Shown: piece after piece, positions 1-5,299 of the stretch
How positions within the stretch are numbered: the stretch's first letter is position 1
Layout of the letters: each line of letters starts with the position of its first letter
Assembly: GCA_030670375.1 (NCBI GenBank)
Contig: DAOVBT010000177.1
Span: 1 to 5,299, forward strand
DNA from: Candidatus Aminicenantota bacterium
GTDB lineage: Bacteria > Acidobacteriota > Aminicenantia > Aminicenantales > Aminicenantaceae
Reading direction: 5' to 3'
Length of the DNA stretch: 5,299 nucleotides
Made by a program: the position numbers and the translations under genes
Notes under the pieces: generated by a model
Database searches by the model: none
What the model was told of the DNA's origin: nothing
The model's input: only the letters and a program-made list of their open reading frames with translations

Positions 1-64
1 ATATTGATAAGGTAATACCGCATTTTAAGCATATTTTAAAGGGATTCATTACATTTAAACGGTA

Positions 65-93
65 TTGCGGCTGTGTTTTTCTCAAAATATAGC
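65..93 (+). promoter_or_regulatory. Weak candidate promoter upstream of the membrane protein gene
   Basis: A TTGCGG hexamer at 65-70 is followed, after a 17-base spacer, by TATAGC at 88-93. This is a half-good match to a sigma70 promoter: the TTG of the -35 and TATA of the -10 are present, the rest is not. Transcription would start near base 100, about 45 bases before the ATG at 146. The element lies just outside the proposed cassette (111-604), so the cassette gene would rely on resident DNA for expression. AT-rich sequence yields such matches by chance, so this is tentative. Confidence 0.25.
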
Positions 94-102
94 ATGCAGT
101 AC

Positions 103-122
103 AGTGATTGTTAGCAGTCACT
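103..122 (+). repeat. Short hairpin across the cassette left junction
   Basis: AGTGATTG (103-110) and CAGTCACT (115-122) can pair into an 8-base-pair stem with one G-T wobble around the loop TTAG. The left arm lies before, and the right arm after, the proposed recombination point between G110 and T111. It sits upstream of the ribosome binding site at 134-138 and does not cover it. It could be a 5' leader structure of the transcript or a chance pairing. Confidence 0.4.
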
Positions 123-133
123 AAAACAACGAA

Positions 134-138
134 AGGAG
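134..138 (+). promoter_or_regulatory. Shine-Dalgarno site of the membrane protein gene
   Basis: AGGAG sits 7 bases before the ATG at 146, within a purine-rich run. This is a strong ribosome binding site and fixes the start. It lies inside the proposed cassette, so the gene would bring its own translation signal with it. Confidence 0.8.
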
Positions 139-145
139 AAAGATC

Positions 146-529
146 ATGCAACAAGAAAAAAGGCTCAGGTATTTGAAAATTGCTCTTTATGTATTTGGCG
201 TTATTTTCATTGTAGGTGTCCCAGCAATGATGATGTGGATCTGGCCTTCAGGATGGGGTTGGACGCCACCACAACCCGACTACGAGCAGATGATTATGGG
301 TATTTACGTTACATTGGGAGTATTTTTAATTCGGGCTGCGAAAAATCCCATGGCTCACGCAAGTCTTATATGGTTCACGATATGGTCGAGTATTGTCCAT
401 GCTGGAATCATGCTAGTTCAAGCTATCATTGATAAAACTGAGCAGGCTAACCTAATAGGCGATATTCCAGCCTTATTTTTGGTGGCATTTGTCCTCTGGT
501 ATCTCATGCCCAAGAGAGCCGATACCTAG
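146..529 (+). CDS. Small four-helix membrane protein, DUF6632-like
   Basis: A 127-residue integral membrane protein of unknown function. Four hydrophobic segments are visible at about residues 11-33, 46-63, 70-94 and 103-121, with a basic N-terminus and a short polar tail. The loop after the first helix holds a tryptophan-rich WPSGWGW stretch (33-39). Further conserved-looking features are an NP pair (67-68) before helix 3 and a histidine (85) in helix 3. From memory this pattern matches the DUF6632 family, for which no function is established; a profile search would be needed to confirm it. The gene is the only one in the proposed cassette and ends 8 bases before the attC arm, the usual layout of cassette genes. 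It faces the minus-strand operon. The ATG start is supported by AGGAG at 134-138. It looks intact. Confidence 0.85.
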   Translation: MQQEKRLRYLKIALYVFGVIFIVGVPAMMMWIWPSGWGWTPPQPDYEQMIMGIYVTLGVFLIRAAKNPMAHASLIWFTIWSSIVHAGIMLVQAIIDKTEQANLIGDIPALFLVAFVLWYLMPKRADT

Positions 530-536
530 TAAATCA

Positions 537-604
537 ACTGCTAACAAGGCGCTGCACCCGACCCAGAAACCGCTACGCGCTTTCCGAGTCGGGTGAGCAT
601 GGCG
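537..604 (+). other. attC: attC-like recombination site (right arm displaced to 111-118)
   Basis: From the outside in: ACTGCTAAC (537-545) carries the inverse core TAAC. GCT (551-553) pairs with AGC (596-598), leaving G554 unpaired like an attC extrahelical base. CACCCGAC (555-562) pairs perfectly with GTCGGGTG (588-595). The tip can fold further, GAAA (566-569) with TTTC (581-584) and CGC (571-573) with GCG (577-579) around the loop TAC, like a variable terminal structure. The left half, TAACAAGGCGCTGCACC, is a form I recall from environmental integron attC sites. The right end in place reads GGCGACACTTAG instead of GGCGTTAG; the expected TTAGCAGT is at 111-118. The hairpin may also act as a terminator between the two convergent genes, but it has no T tract. 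Confidence 0.75.
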
Positions 605-623
605 ACACTTAGAGATTATAAGG

Positions 624-1412
624 CTAAGCTAGCCCGCCGCCATCCACGACTAAAACAGATCCGGTCACCCAACTGGACAACTGGCAGGTCAAAAACAGAA
701 CAGCATTGGCCACATCATCCGGGCTCCCCACACGAGGAATAGGACGGTCTGCTGCTTCTGCAAGGAACTCTCCGAAATCCTGATGCACTTGAGCCGCTTC
801 CTTTTCGAGAAGCTCTGTGTGGACATCCCCCGGGCAAACACAATTCACCCTGATTCCTTGTTTGCCATGATCGATAGCCATAGCACGAGTCAGATTGACA
901 ACCCCACCCTTGGAAGCGCAATAGGCAACGGCGTTGGGACCTCCTTTGATTCCCCAACCGGATCCTATGTTGACTATGCGTCCTCCTCCATTTTGGACCA
1001 TGCGAGGGATCACAAGATGGGAGAGCTGATAGACTGATTTCAAGTTGACACGCAGAACATGATCCCATTCCTCTTCGCTCAGCTCGACAATGTCTTTTCT
1101 GTTGATCACACCGGCATTATTCACCAAGATATCAAGATTACCAAAATCTTTCGACACGCCATCGATCGCATTCTGGCAATCGGAGCGAACACTAACATCG
1201 CATGCATAAAATTTGGCCGTGGTTCCCAGTTGTCGGATGTCCTCCTCGACCTGCGGGCCTTTATGTTTATCAATGTCAAACAAGGCAATATTCGCTCCAG
1301 CCTCAGCTAATCGTCTGGCTACAGCCGATCCAATCCCTGAAGCAGATCCTGTGACAATAGCTGTCTTTCCCTCTAATGAAATGAGGTTAAGGATGTTACC
1401 ATGAATATTCAT
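624..1412 (-). CDS. Classical short-chain dehydrogenase/reductase, probably NAD-dependent
   Basis: A 262-residue cytosolic oxidoreductase with a single Rossmann fold, the normal length for classical SDRs. Visible motifs: the nucleotide-binding TGSASGIG (21-28), Asp46 at the end of the second strand (favours NAD over NADP), NNAG (98-101), and the catalytic set Asn123, Ser151, Tyr164 and Lys168 in YCASK. PG (194-195) follows as usual. The C-terminal VDGGG completes the fold. The substrate cannot be read from sequence; relatives are often annotated as glucose 1-dehydrogenase or 3-oxoacyl-ACP reductase. Being last in an operon with a glycoside hydrolase suggests a sugar or polyol substrate (inference). 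The ATG lies 2 bases after the upstream stop, and its AAGGA site lies within the last codons of the hydrolase gene, so translation is probably coupled. The stop lies about 20 bases from the cassette edge, and the gene is intact. Confidence 0.93.
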   Translation of the reverse strand: MNIHGNILNLISLEGKTAIVTGSASGIGSAVARRLAEAGANIALFDIDKHKGPQVEEDIRQLGTTAKFYACDVSVRSDCQNAIDGVSKDFGNLDILVNNAGVINRKDIVELSEEEWDHVLRVNLKSVYQLSHLVIPRMVQNGGGRIVNIGSGWGIKGGPNAVAYCASKGGVVNLTRAMAIDHGKQGIRVNCVCPGDVHTELLEKEAAQVHQDFGEFLAEAADRPIPRVGSPDDVANAVLFLTCQLSSWVTGSVLVVDGGGLA

Positions 1413-1414
1413 TG

Positions 1415-3811
1415 CTATTCCTTTTTCTCCAACAGCAAGATGAGAACATTGTGTTCTCCTTCAGGAATTTTAAATTTTGTCGATTTCCCCTCAAAGATTT
1501 CTGCCGGTTGATTGTCAACCTCGATTTGGTACCTTCCCCTGGCTAAAAGATTGATCCTTATTTCGGCTCTTTTAAGAGTCTTGATAGCGAACGCCACTTC
1601 ACTCTCCGAGTAAAGAAAACGACGAAAAACAGCGGCTTTGTTTGCCACCAGTATAACCCTTCCCTCTTCCTTCAATTTGACTTTTTTTGGAGACACTTCA
1701 ACATCGTAATGTCTTCCTTGTATATAAAGCCGGGACAGCTTTCCTTTTTTTTCAGGTTGTATCATCCCAAATCTGAAACCATCCCACGGAGTGAAATCCA
1801 TGTATTCTTCCAAAGCGACCAAGGCAAAAAGAGGTCCCCAACTTTGGTGCCTTAGTCCTCCCGCCTCGCCTGTCCGAGAATCGAAATTTTCTGGACAGAT
1901 CTGAAAATTCACCCAACTACGCATGAACAATTCCGCGCTTTTTTTGGCATACTCCGAGGCAACGGCATCAAAACCATAAGCCTTCAAACCTTGGTAGATC
2001 AAATAGTTGGTGGGCGCCCAGATTTTGCCCCTCCAATAATCCTGATCCGCAAATTCTGGATCATCTCGAGATATAGTGGGCACGACGTATTCACCCCAGT
2101 ATTCCTCCTCATTCAGGAGGCGTTTTTTCAGCAGAAGGGCCCTCTCTTGATCAGGAATTTTTGCCAAAAGCGGGTAAAAATTGGAAGCCGCTTTTTTTTG
2201 GGAGAAACTCCCATCCCAATACCGATCAAAATAAAAGCCGTCTGCCTCGTTCCAAAGATAACTATTGATCAGATCTTTCATCTGTTCATATTCTTCCGTA
2301 TAGCGGGTAAAATCCTGTTCGTTTTTTAAAATCCTGGCTATTTGGGCCAAGCACCATGCATCCAATGCATACAAAGAATTCAAATCGACACAATTCATGG
2401 TCAAAGTTCCTGTCGCTTCACTAAAAACAGCTCTATCCCAATTGGGCAGATCATCTTGACCCGATTCCCAACTGGCCCGGGTTTCTCCGCTGGCATCTTC
2501 TTCCCAAGAAGGAACCCAGGAAGCGATCAATCCTGTGTCCGAGCCCCATTCCATAAGTCCATCTCTGTTTCCATCCCGCCTGTCTTGTCCGTTTGTTTTT
2601 TTAGTCTTCCAGAATGCATTCCATCTCTTCAGAAAAGGATACGCGTAATGAAGAAAGTCTATGTCGCCGTCTCGCTGGAAACACTTCCATACCACAAAGG
2701 AACCGACAGGAGGATGAGACCGATCCGGAGTGCCTCCAAACTTCCCTTTCCAATCGGGAATATTTCCGTTCGGGTATTGCGTTTCAAGAACAGACTGAAT
2801 GACATCTTTCGCATGCTTAACGCTCTCGACAGATAATAACAGAGCATTGAAGAAGGAGTTCCACCCATAAATCGTCCATTGATCGCGACCTTCTTCTGAG
2901 GGGAAAATCCAACGTCGTCCTGCTGGTGTGTACAGACGGTGATTCCCGGATTGATATAGTGTCATCCAGAAAAGGTTATTCGTGATGGCTTCTCCCACTC
3001 CTTCATACAACCCATCGATTTTGACTCTCTTTCTTTGGTATCTGTTTTCTTCTTCCTCTAAAAATTTGTCGACGATAGCCTCATTTTTGTACCGATAAAT
3101 CTGGTTACGGAGGATTCTCATGTCCTGCCCGACAGATGCCACAAAATAAATATGTTTTTTTTTCGTTTCCGGGAATCGGAGAGTCAAAGCTTCTTCCTGC
3201 AAATCCTCCGCTAGGATTCCTTCACGACTGGTCCAGAACAGATAATAGTGTTTTTCAGGCGTTGCGCTTTCTCCTCTTATTTGACCATTGGAAAGGGCTT
3301 GGTACGTTCCCGCGAAATCCCAAGGAAAATAATGGATCAGATCGACTTCGATCCCCGCGGGCACAAAAATCCTCCCTATGACGGTCTTTTCGCTCTGACG
3401 GGACCATTCCATCACGAGTGTTGTCGGTTTTTTGGAAGGCTTTTTAAGAATAGGCGTACCATCTTCTTTCCCGAACGGAAGTCCCATGTCCAACTTGATG
3501 CGGGCATATTGCCCGTCAGGAGAATGCGGCCCTACTTCCGAAATCAGAAAAAGATGATCGATCCCCTCGACTGCCTCATCCTGTTTTTTGGTTTGGATCC
3601 GGAAGGCAAAGGCACTTTCCGGATGTGGGGCTAACAACATTCCAGCCCAGTTATTTGCTTCCAATGCCCCGATATAGACATCTTTCCACTGGTAATGAAT
3701 CTCCGCCATGACACCATCATTCAAAAAAGAAATAATCAATCCAACGAACAACAAGGGACACAAGAGTTTTGCGATAGATTGTCGGAGTTTCGTTCTCTTT
3801 CTGATTATCAC
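1415..3811 (-). CDS. Exported GH63-type glycoside hydrolase
   Basis: A 798-residue hydrolase, probably acting on alpha-linked glucosides or related sugars outside the cytoplasm. A basic N-terminus and hydrophobic stretch (about 14-31) ending GVMA|E (about 36) form a Sec-type signal peptide. A beta-rich N-terminal domain (about 37-250) precedes an (alpha/alpha)6 barrel (about 265-675) and a beta-rich C-terminal domain (about 680-798). Barrel motifs fit clan GH-G/GH63: PNGNIPDW (347-354), WESGQDDLPNWD (448-459) with Asp453 as likely acid, YWRGKIWAPTNY (592-603), and PENFDSRTGE (640-649) with Glu641 as likely base. Relatives include YgjK-like glucosidases and mannosylglycerate/glucosylglycerate hydrolases; the substrate is not determinable. 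The start is GTG, 3 bases after the upstream stop, with a weak ribosome site, so translation is probably coupled. An ATG at codon 35 would lose the signal peptide. Cys18 lies within the hydrophobic core and is not a lipobox. Confidence 0.88.
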   Translation of the reverse strand: MIIRKRTKLRQSIAKLLCPLLFVGLIISFLNDGVMAEIHYQWKDVYIGALEANNWAGMLLAPHPESAFAFRIQTKKQDEAVEGIDHLFLISEVGPHSPDGQYARIKLDMGLPFGKEDGTPILKKPSKKPTTLVMEWSRQSEKTVIGRIFVPAGIEVDLIHYFPWDFAGTYQALSNGQIRGESATPEKHYYLFWTSREGILAEDLQEEALTLRFPETKKKHIYFVASVGQDMRILRNQIYRYKNEAIVDKFLEEEENRYQRKRVKIDGLYEGVGEAITNNLFWMTLYQSGNHRLYTPAGRRWIFPSEEGRDQWTIYGWNSFFNALLLSVESVKHAKDVIQSVLETQYPNGNIPDWKGKFGGTPDRSHPPVGSFVVWKCFQRDGDIDFLHYAYPFLKRWNAFWKTKKTNGQDRRDGNRDGLMEWGSDTGLIASWVPSWEEDASGETRASWESGQDDLPNWDRAVFSEATGTLTMNCVDLNSLYALDAWCLAQIARILKNEQDFTRYTEEYEQMKDLINSYLWNEADGFYFDRYWDGSFSQKKAASNFYPLLAKIPDQERALLLKKRLLNEEEYWGEYVVPTISRDDPEFADQDYWRGKIWAPTNYLIYQGLKAYGFDAVASEYAKKSAELFMRSWVNFQICPENFDSRTGEAGGLRHQSWGPLFALVALEEYMDFTPWDGFRFGMIQPEKKGKLSRLYIQGRHYDVEVSPKKVKLKEEGRVILVANKAAVFRRFLYSESEVAFAIKTLKRAEIRINLLARGRYQIEVDNQPAEIFEGKSTKFKIPEGEHNVLILLLEKKE

Positions 3812-3814
3812 TTG

Positions 3815-4807
3815 TTATCTATCCAGACGTTGGAGCCCATACTGTTTTGCCCAGCTCAGTGCTTCAGAATATTCTTTCCGGGTGATCCTTCGGGATATTT
3901 CTGGATATTCAAAAGCCTTGTATTCGGGTCTATATTGTCTCATGATATTGATATAGGTGGTTTTAGAGAGGTTCTCAGCCACAAATTTCAAGAATTCTTT
4001 GGTCCCTGAAATGCCATTGGGTAGAACCAAGTGCCTGATGATCAAACCTCTCACAGCGATTCCTCGGTGAACCAGAAGATCTCCTACCTGCCGAAACATT
4101 TCTTTCAGCGCAATCTTTGCATAATGAGGATAATTGTATGCCTCATCCGAATATTCCCCGGCATGTGATGGCTCCATGTACTTGCAGTCGGGGAGATAGA
4201 TATCAACGATGCCATCCAGCAACTGCAATATCTCCAATTTTTCGTAGCCGCTCGTGTTATAGACGAGAGGGATACCAAGCCCCATCGGGATTGCCAATTG
4301 TAGTGCTTTGACAATACTAGGCAAATAATGAGTTGGCGTAACGAGGTTTATGTTAGAGCAACCCAATTTCTGGAGTTTGATCATGGTTTCGGCCAATCGT
4401 TTGTCCGTTATTTCTATTCCTTCCCCCTCAATACTGATCGCATAGTTTTGACAGTAAACACAACGCAGATTGCAGTTTGAGAAAAAAATGGCCCCCGACC
4501 CTCCTCGCCCCACCAAAGGAGCTTCCTCTCCGAAATGAGGAGCAGCACTGGACACCTTCACCTTTGCTGTTGCCTGACACTTACCGGTCTGTCCTTTGAT
4601 CCTGTTTACCCGACAATCCCTCGGACACAGATGACAGTTCTCATAGATGGAATAGAGCTGTTCAACCCGCTGGTCGAGCTTTCCGTTTTTTTGGAGTTGA
4701 AGAAAGGATGGATGTTCTTTACTGAAAGAGAGGGAAGGAATCCCGAGGGCAGAACCGAACAGGAATAAAGCGTGATTCAGGAAATTCCTCCTTGAAATGT
4801 TATTCAA
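3815..4807 (-). CDS. Radical SAM protein, PflX/PflA-like, with twin-arginine-type N-terminus
   Basis: A 330-residue radical SAM protein of the group resembling pyruvate formate-lyase activating enzymes (COG1313-like); its substrate is unknown. The radical SAM cluster motif CNLRCVYC (Cys112, Cys116, Cys119) is complete and preceded by GGSGAIFFSN, typical of this group. Four more cysteines (58, 61, 65, 77) in the pattern CxxCPxxC...GKC may bind a second metal or cluster. The N-terminus, SRRNFL (5-10) followed by a hydrophobic run to about residue 27, resembles a Tat signal, so the protein may be exported folded with its cluster. That is unusual, because radical SAM chemistry needs SAM and a strong reductant. 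The start is TTG at 4805-4807; an in-frame stop at 4817-4819 rules out a longer protein, and GAGGTG at 4812-4817 serves as ribosome site. First gene of the operon, 3 bases before the hydrolase start. No PflB-like partner is visible. Confidence 0.88.
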   Translation of the reverse strand: MNNISRRNFLNHALFLFGSALGIPSLSFSKEHPSFLQLQKNGKLDQRVEQLYSIYENCHLCPRDCRVNRIKGQTGKCQATAKVKVSSAAPHFGEEAPLVGRGGSGAIFFSNCNLRCVYCQNYAISIEGEGIEITDKRLAETMIKLQKLGCSNINLVTPTHYLPSIVKALQLAIPMGLGIPLVYNTSGYEKLEILQLLDGIVDIYLPDCKYMEPSHAGEYSDEAYNYPHYAKIALKEMFRQVGDLLVHRGIAVRGLIIRHLVLPNGISGTKEFLKFVAENLSKTTYINIMRQYRPEYKAFEYPEISRRITRKEYSEALSWAKQYGLQRLDR

Positions 4808-4811
4808 CTTG

Positions 4812-4824
4812 CACCTCTACTCCT
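4812..4824 (-). promoter_or_regulatory. Ribosome binding region that decides a TTG start
   Basis: On the minus strand AGGAG (4824-4820) and then GAGGTG (4817-4812) precede the TTG at 4807-4805. GAGG lies 6 bases from the start codon, the normal distance. There is no ATG or GTG in frame between the in-frame stop at 4817-4819 and the TTG. This start also keeps the twin-arginine motif in the protein. Confidence 0.65.
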
Positions 4825-4840
4825 ATTGACTTATGTATTT

Positions 4841-4869
4841 AATATAAACTATTCCCCGCCCTTTTTCAA
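4841..4869 (-). promoter_or_regulatory. Sigma70-type promoter of the three-gene operon
   Basis: Reading the minus strand, TTGAAA (4869-4864) is followed by exactly 17 bases and then TATATT (4846-4841). Both hexamers are close to consensus and the spacing is ideal. Transcription would start near 4834, giving a leader of about 27 bases to the TTG start at 4807 that includes the ribosome binding site. The promoter lies in the 82-base gap after the aminotransferase stop, so the operon can be expressed independently of that gene. No operator-like inverted repeat was noticed around it. Confidence 0.7.
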
Positions 4870-4889
4870 AACTGATTTTTTATCACGGA

Positions 4890-5299
4890 TCAGGTGACAA
4901 GTTCGGATTTACTGGCGAATTTTTTATATTCTCCCGAGGCAAGAATCTTATCTATGAGATGGAACAGAAGTTCGATCTCCTCATCTTTGGTGTAAAAATG
5001 AGGGCCGACTCGAACGACGTCCGGATCCTCATCCATTCCCTTTCGAAAATCGACCTTCACTTTTCTTCGAATAAGGGCCTGTTTGACCTGGTGGGCATAA
5101 GGCAGGCCGATGGATACCGCTCCGCCTCTCTTCTCGTTCTCAACAGGAGTGTGGACCGGGAATCCCCTCCCTGAGGCATTTGCGATCAGCATTCCTGTTT
5201 GCTCGATAGATTTCTGGCGTATGGGTCCTTTTCCAATTTTTTGAATTATGTCCAACCCAGCCATTGCGGTGTACAGGCAAGATATGGGAGGTGTCCCCG
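4890..5299 (-). CDS. Class V aminotransferase, C-terminal part (5' end outside window)
   Basis: The last 135 residues of a PLP-dependent fold type I, class V aminotransferase (cysteine desulfurase/kynureninase-like). The reading frame is open to the window edge and begins GTPPISCLYTAMAGLDII, a typical family stretch, so the Met at 5264 is internal and not the start. The small C-terminal domain is recognisable by KRGGAVSIGLP, then RRKVKVDFRKG and VRVGPHFYTKDEEI, as in family members that end with a conserved R(V/I)xPHxYN-like motif. The lysine that binds PLP lies outside the window, so activity and substrate cannot be judged. It runs in the same direction as the radical SAM operon, 82 bases upstream, with no clear terminator between, so read-through is possible. 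Whether it shares a pathway with the operon is unknown. Confidence 0.88.
   Translation of the reverse strand, partial: GTPPISCLYTAMAGLDIIQKIGKGPIRQKSIEQTGMLIANASGRGFPVHTPVENEKRGGAVSIGLPYAHQVKQALIRRKVKVDFRKGMDEDPDVVRVGPHFYTKDEEIELLFHLIDKILASGEYKKFASKSELVT

Larger units (their letters stand above)
111..604 (+). mobile_element. Solitary integron-type gene cassette (494 bp)
   Basis: Seen: one small gene fills almost the whole unit, starting 35 bases after the left edge and ending 8 bases before an attC-like structure. The left edge reads G|TTAGCAGT (110-118), the exact reverse complement of ACTGCTAAC (537-545), the first arm of the attC. Joining base 604 to base 111 gives GGCG|TTAGCAGT, a normal attC right end. 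Known: integron cassettes are inserted between G and TT, so the last bases of the circular attC end up at the far left of the inserted form. Inferred: a circular cassette was inserted here, between G110 and A605 of the ancestral sequence. No integrase, attI or second attC is visible, so it would be a solitary or secondary-site insertion. The right junction (G|ACA) is not a canonical G|TT target, which leaves some doubt about the exact right boundary. Confidence 0.65.

Noticed and set aside
1..110. A second attC or attI belonging to an upstream cassette
   Set aside because: No TAAC inverse core with a matching GC-rich stem was found to the left of the G|TTAGCA junction; the stretch is AT-rich and lacks the attC layout.
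537..604. Simple rho-independent terminator
   Set aside because: There is a strong stem but no run of T after it on either strand, and the unpaired base, inverse core and complementary left edge are explained better by attC. A secondary terminator role is not excluded.
2342..2836. Long open frame on the plus strand opposite the GH63 gene (164 codons)
   Set aside because: It lies wholly antisense to a well-supported GH63 gene, its protein has no recognisable fold or membrane pattern, and no convincing ribosome site was seen.
3707..3811. GH63 start at the internal ATG (codon 35), or lipoprotein processing at Cys18
   Set aside because: The upstream GTG keeps a convincing signal peptide and a 3-base coupling with the preceding gene. 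Cys18 lies in the middle of the hydrophobic core without a lipobox layout.
3248..4009. Overlapping plus-strand open frames opposite the GH63 start and the radical SAM gene
   Set aside because: Their proteins look like low-meaning translations of the opposite strand of two real genes with intact motifs.
4890..5264. A complete 124-residue gene starting at the Met at 5264
   Set aside because: The frame stays open to the window edge and the residues before this Met (GTPPISCLYTA) are conserved in class V aminotransferases, so it is an internal Met of a truncated gene.
1..5299. CRISPR array, tRNA, rRNA or insertion sequence
   Set aside because: No regularly spaced repeats, no cloverleaf-like or rRNA-like sequence, and no transposase motifs were found on either strand.

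Overview
This is a bacterial window of moderate GC, with AT-rich intergenic stretches. It carries Shine-Dalgarno sites, ATG/GTG/TTG starts, tightly packed same-strand genes, and Sec-like and twin-arginine-like export signals. Nothing fixes the phylum; a Gram-negative or environmental lineage with exported carbohydrate-active enzymes is plausible. No rRNA, tRNA, CRISPR array or transposase was seen.

Left part (1-604, plus strand): after about 110 AT-rich bases comes a compact unit of about 494 bases (111-604) that looks like one integron-type gene cassette. It holds a four-helix membrane protein gene (146-529, DUF6632-like) with a good ribosome binding site, followed at once by an attC-like recombination site. 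The attC is incomplete in place. Its missing right arm is found at the cassette's left edge: GTTAGCAGT at 110-118 is the exact reverse complement of ACTGCTAAC at 537-545. That is the layout expected when a circular cassette has been opened by site-specific insertion. No integrase or second attC is visible, so this would be a solitary cassette.

Right part (624-4807, minus strand): three genes are packed 2-3 bases apart. In transcription order they are a radical SAM protein of the PflX/PflA-like group with a twin-arginine-like N-terminus (4807-3815), an exported GH63-type glycoside hydrolase (3811-1415) and a classical short-chain dehydrogenase (1412-624). A strong sigma70-type promoter (TTGAAA, 17-base spacer, TATATT) lies just upstream of the first gene. 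The operon converges on the cassette, and the last stop codon is only about 20 bases from the cassette edge.

Right edge (4890-5299, minus strand): the C-terminal part of a class V (PLP fold type I) aminotransferase that continues past the window. It may be co-transcribed into the operon, because no obvious terminator separates them.

Working idea (inference): the operon encodes release of a sugar by a secreted alpha-glycosidase, followed by oxidation of a sugar or polyol by the cytosolic dehydrogenase. The role of the radical SAM protein is unknown. The most noteworthy signals are the split-attC solitary cassette and the radical SAM protein with a predicted Tat signal in a secreted-hydrolase operon.
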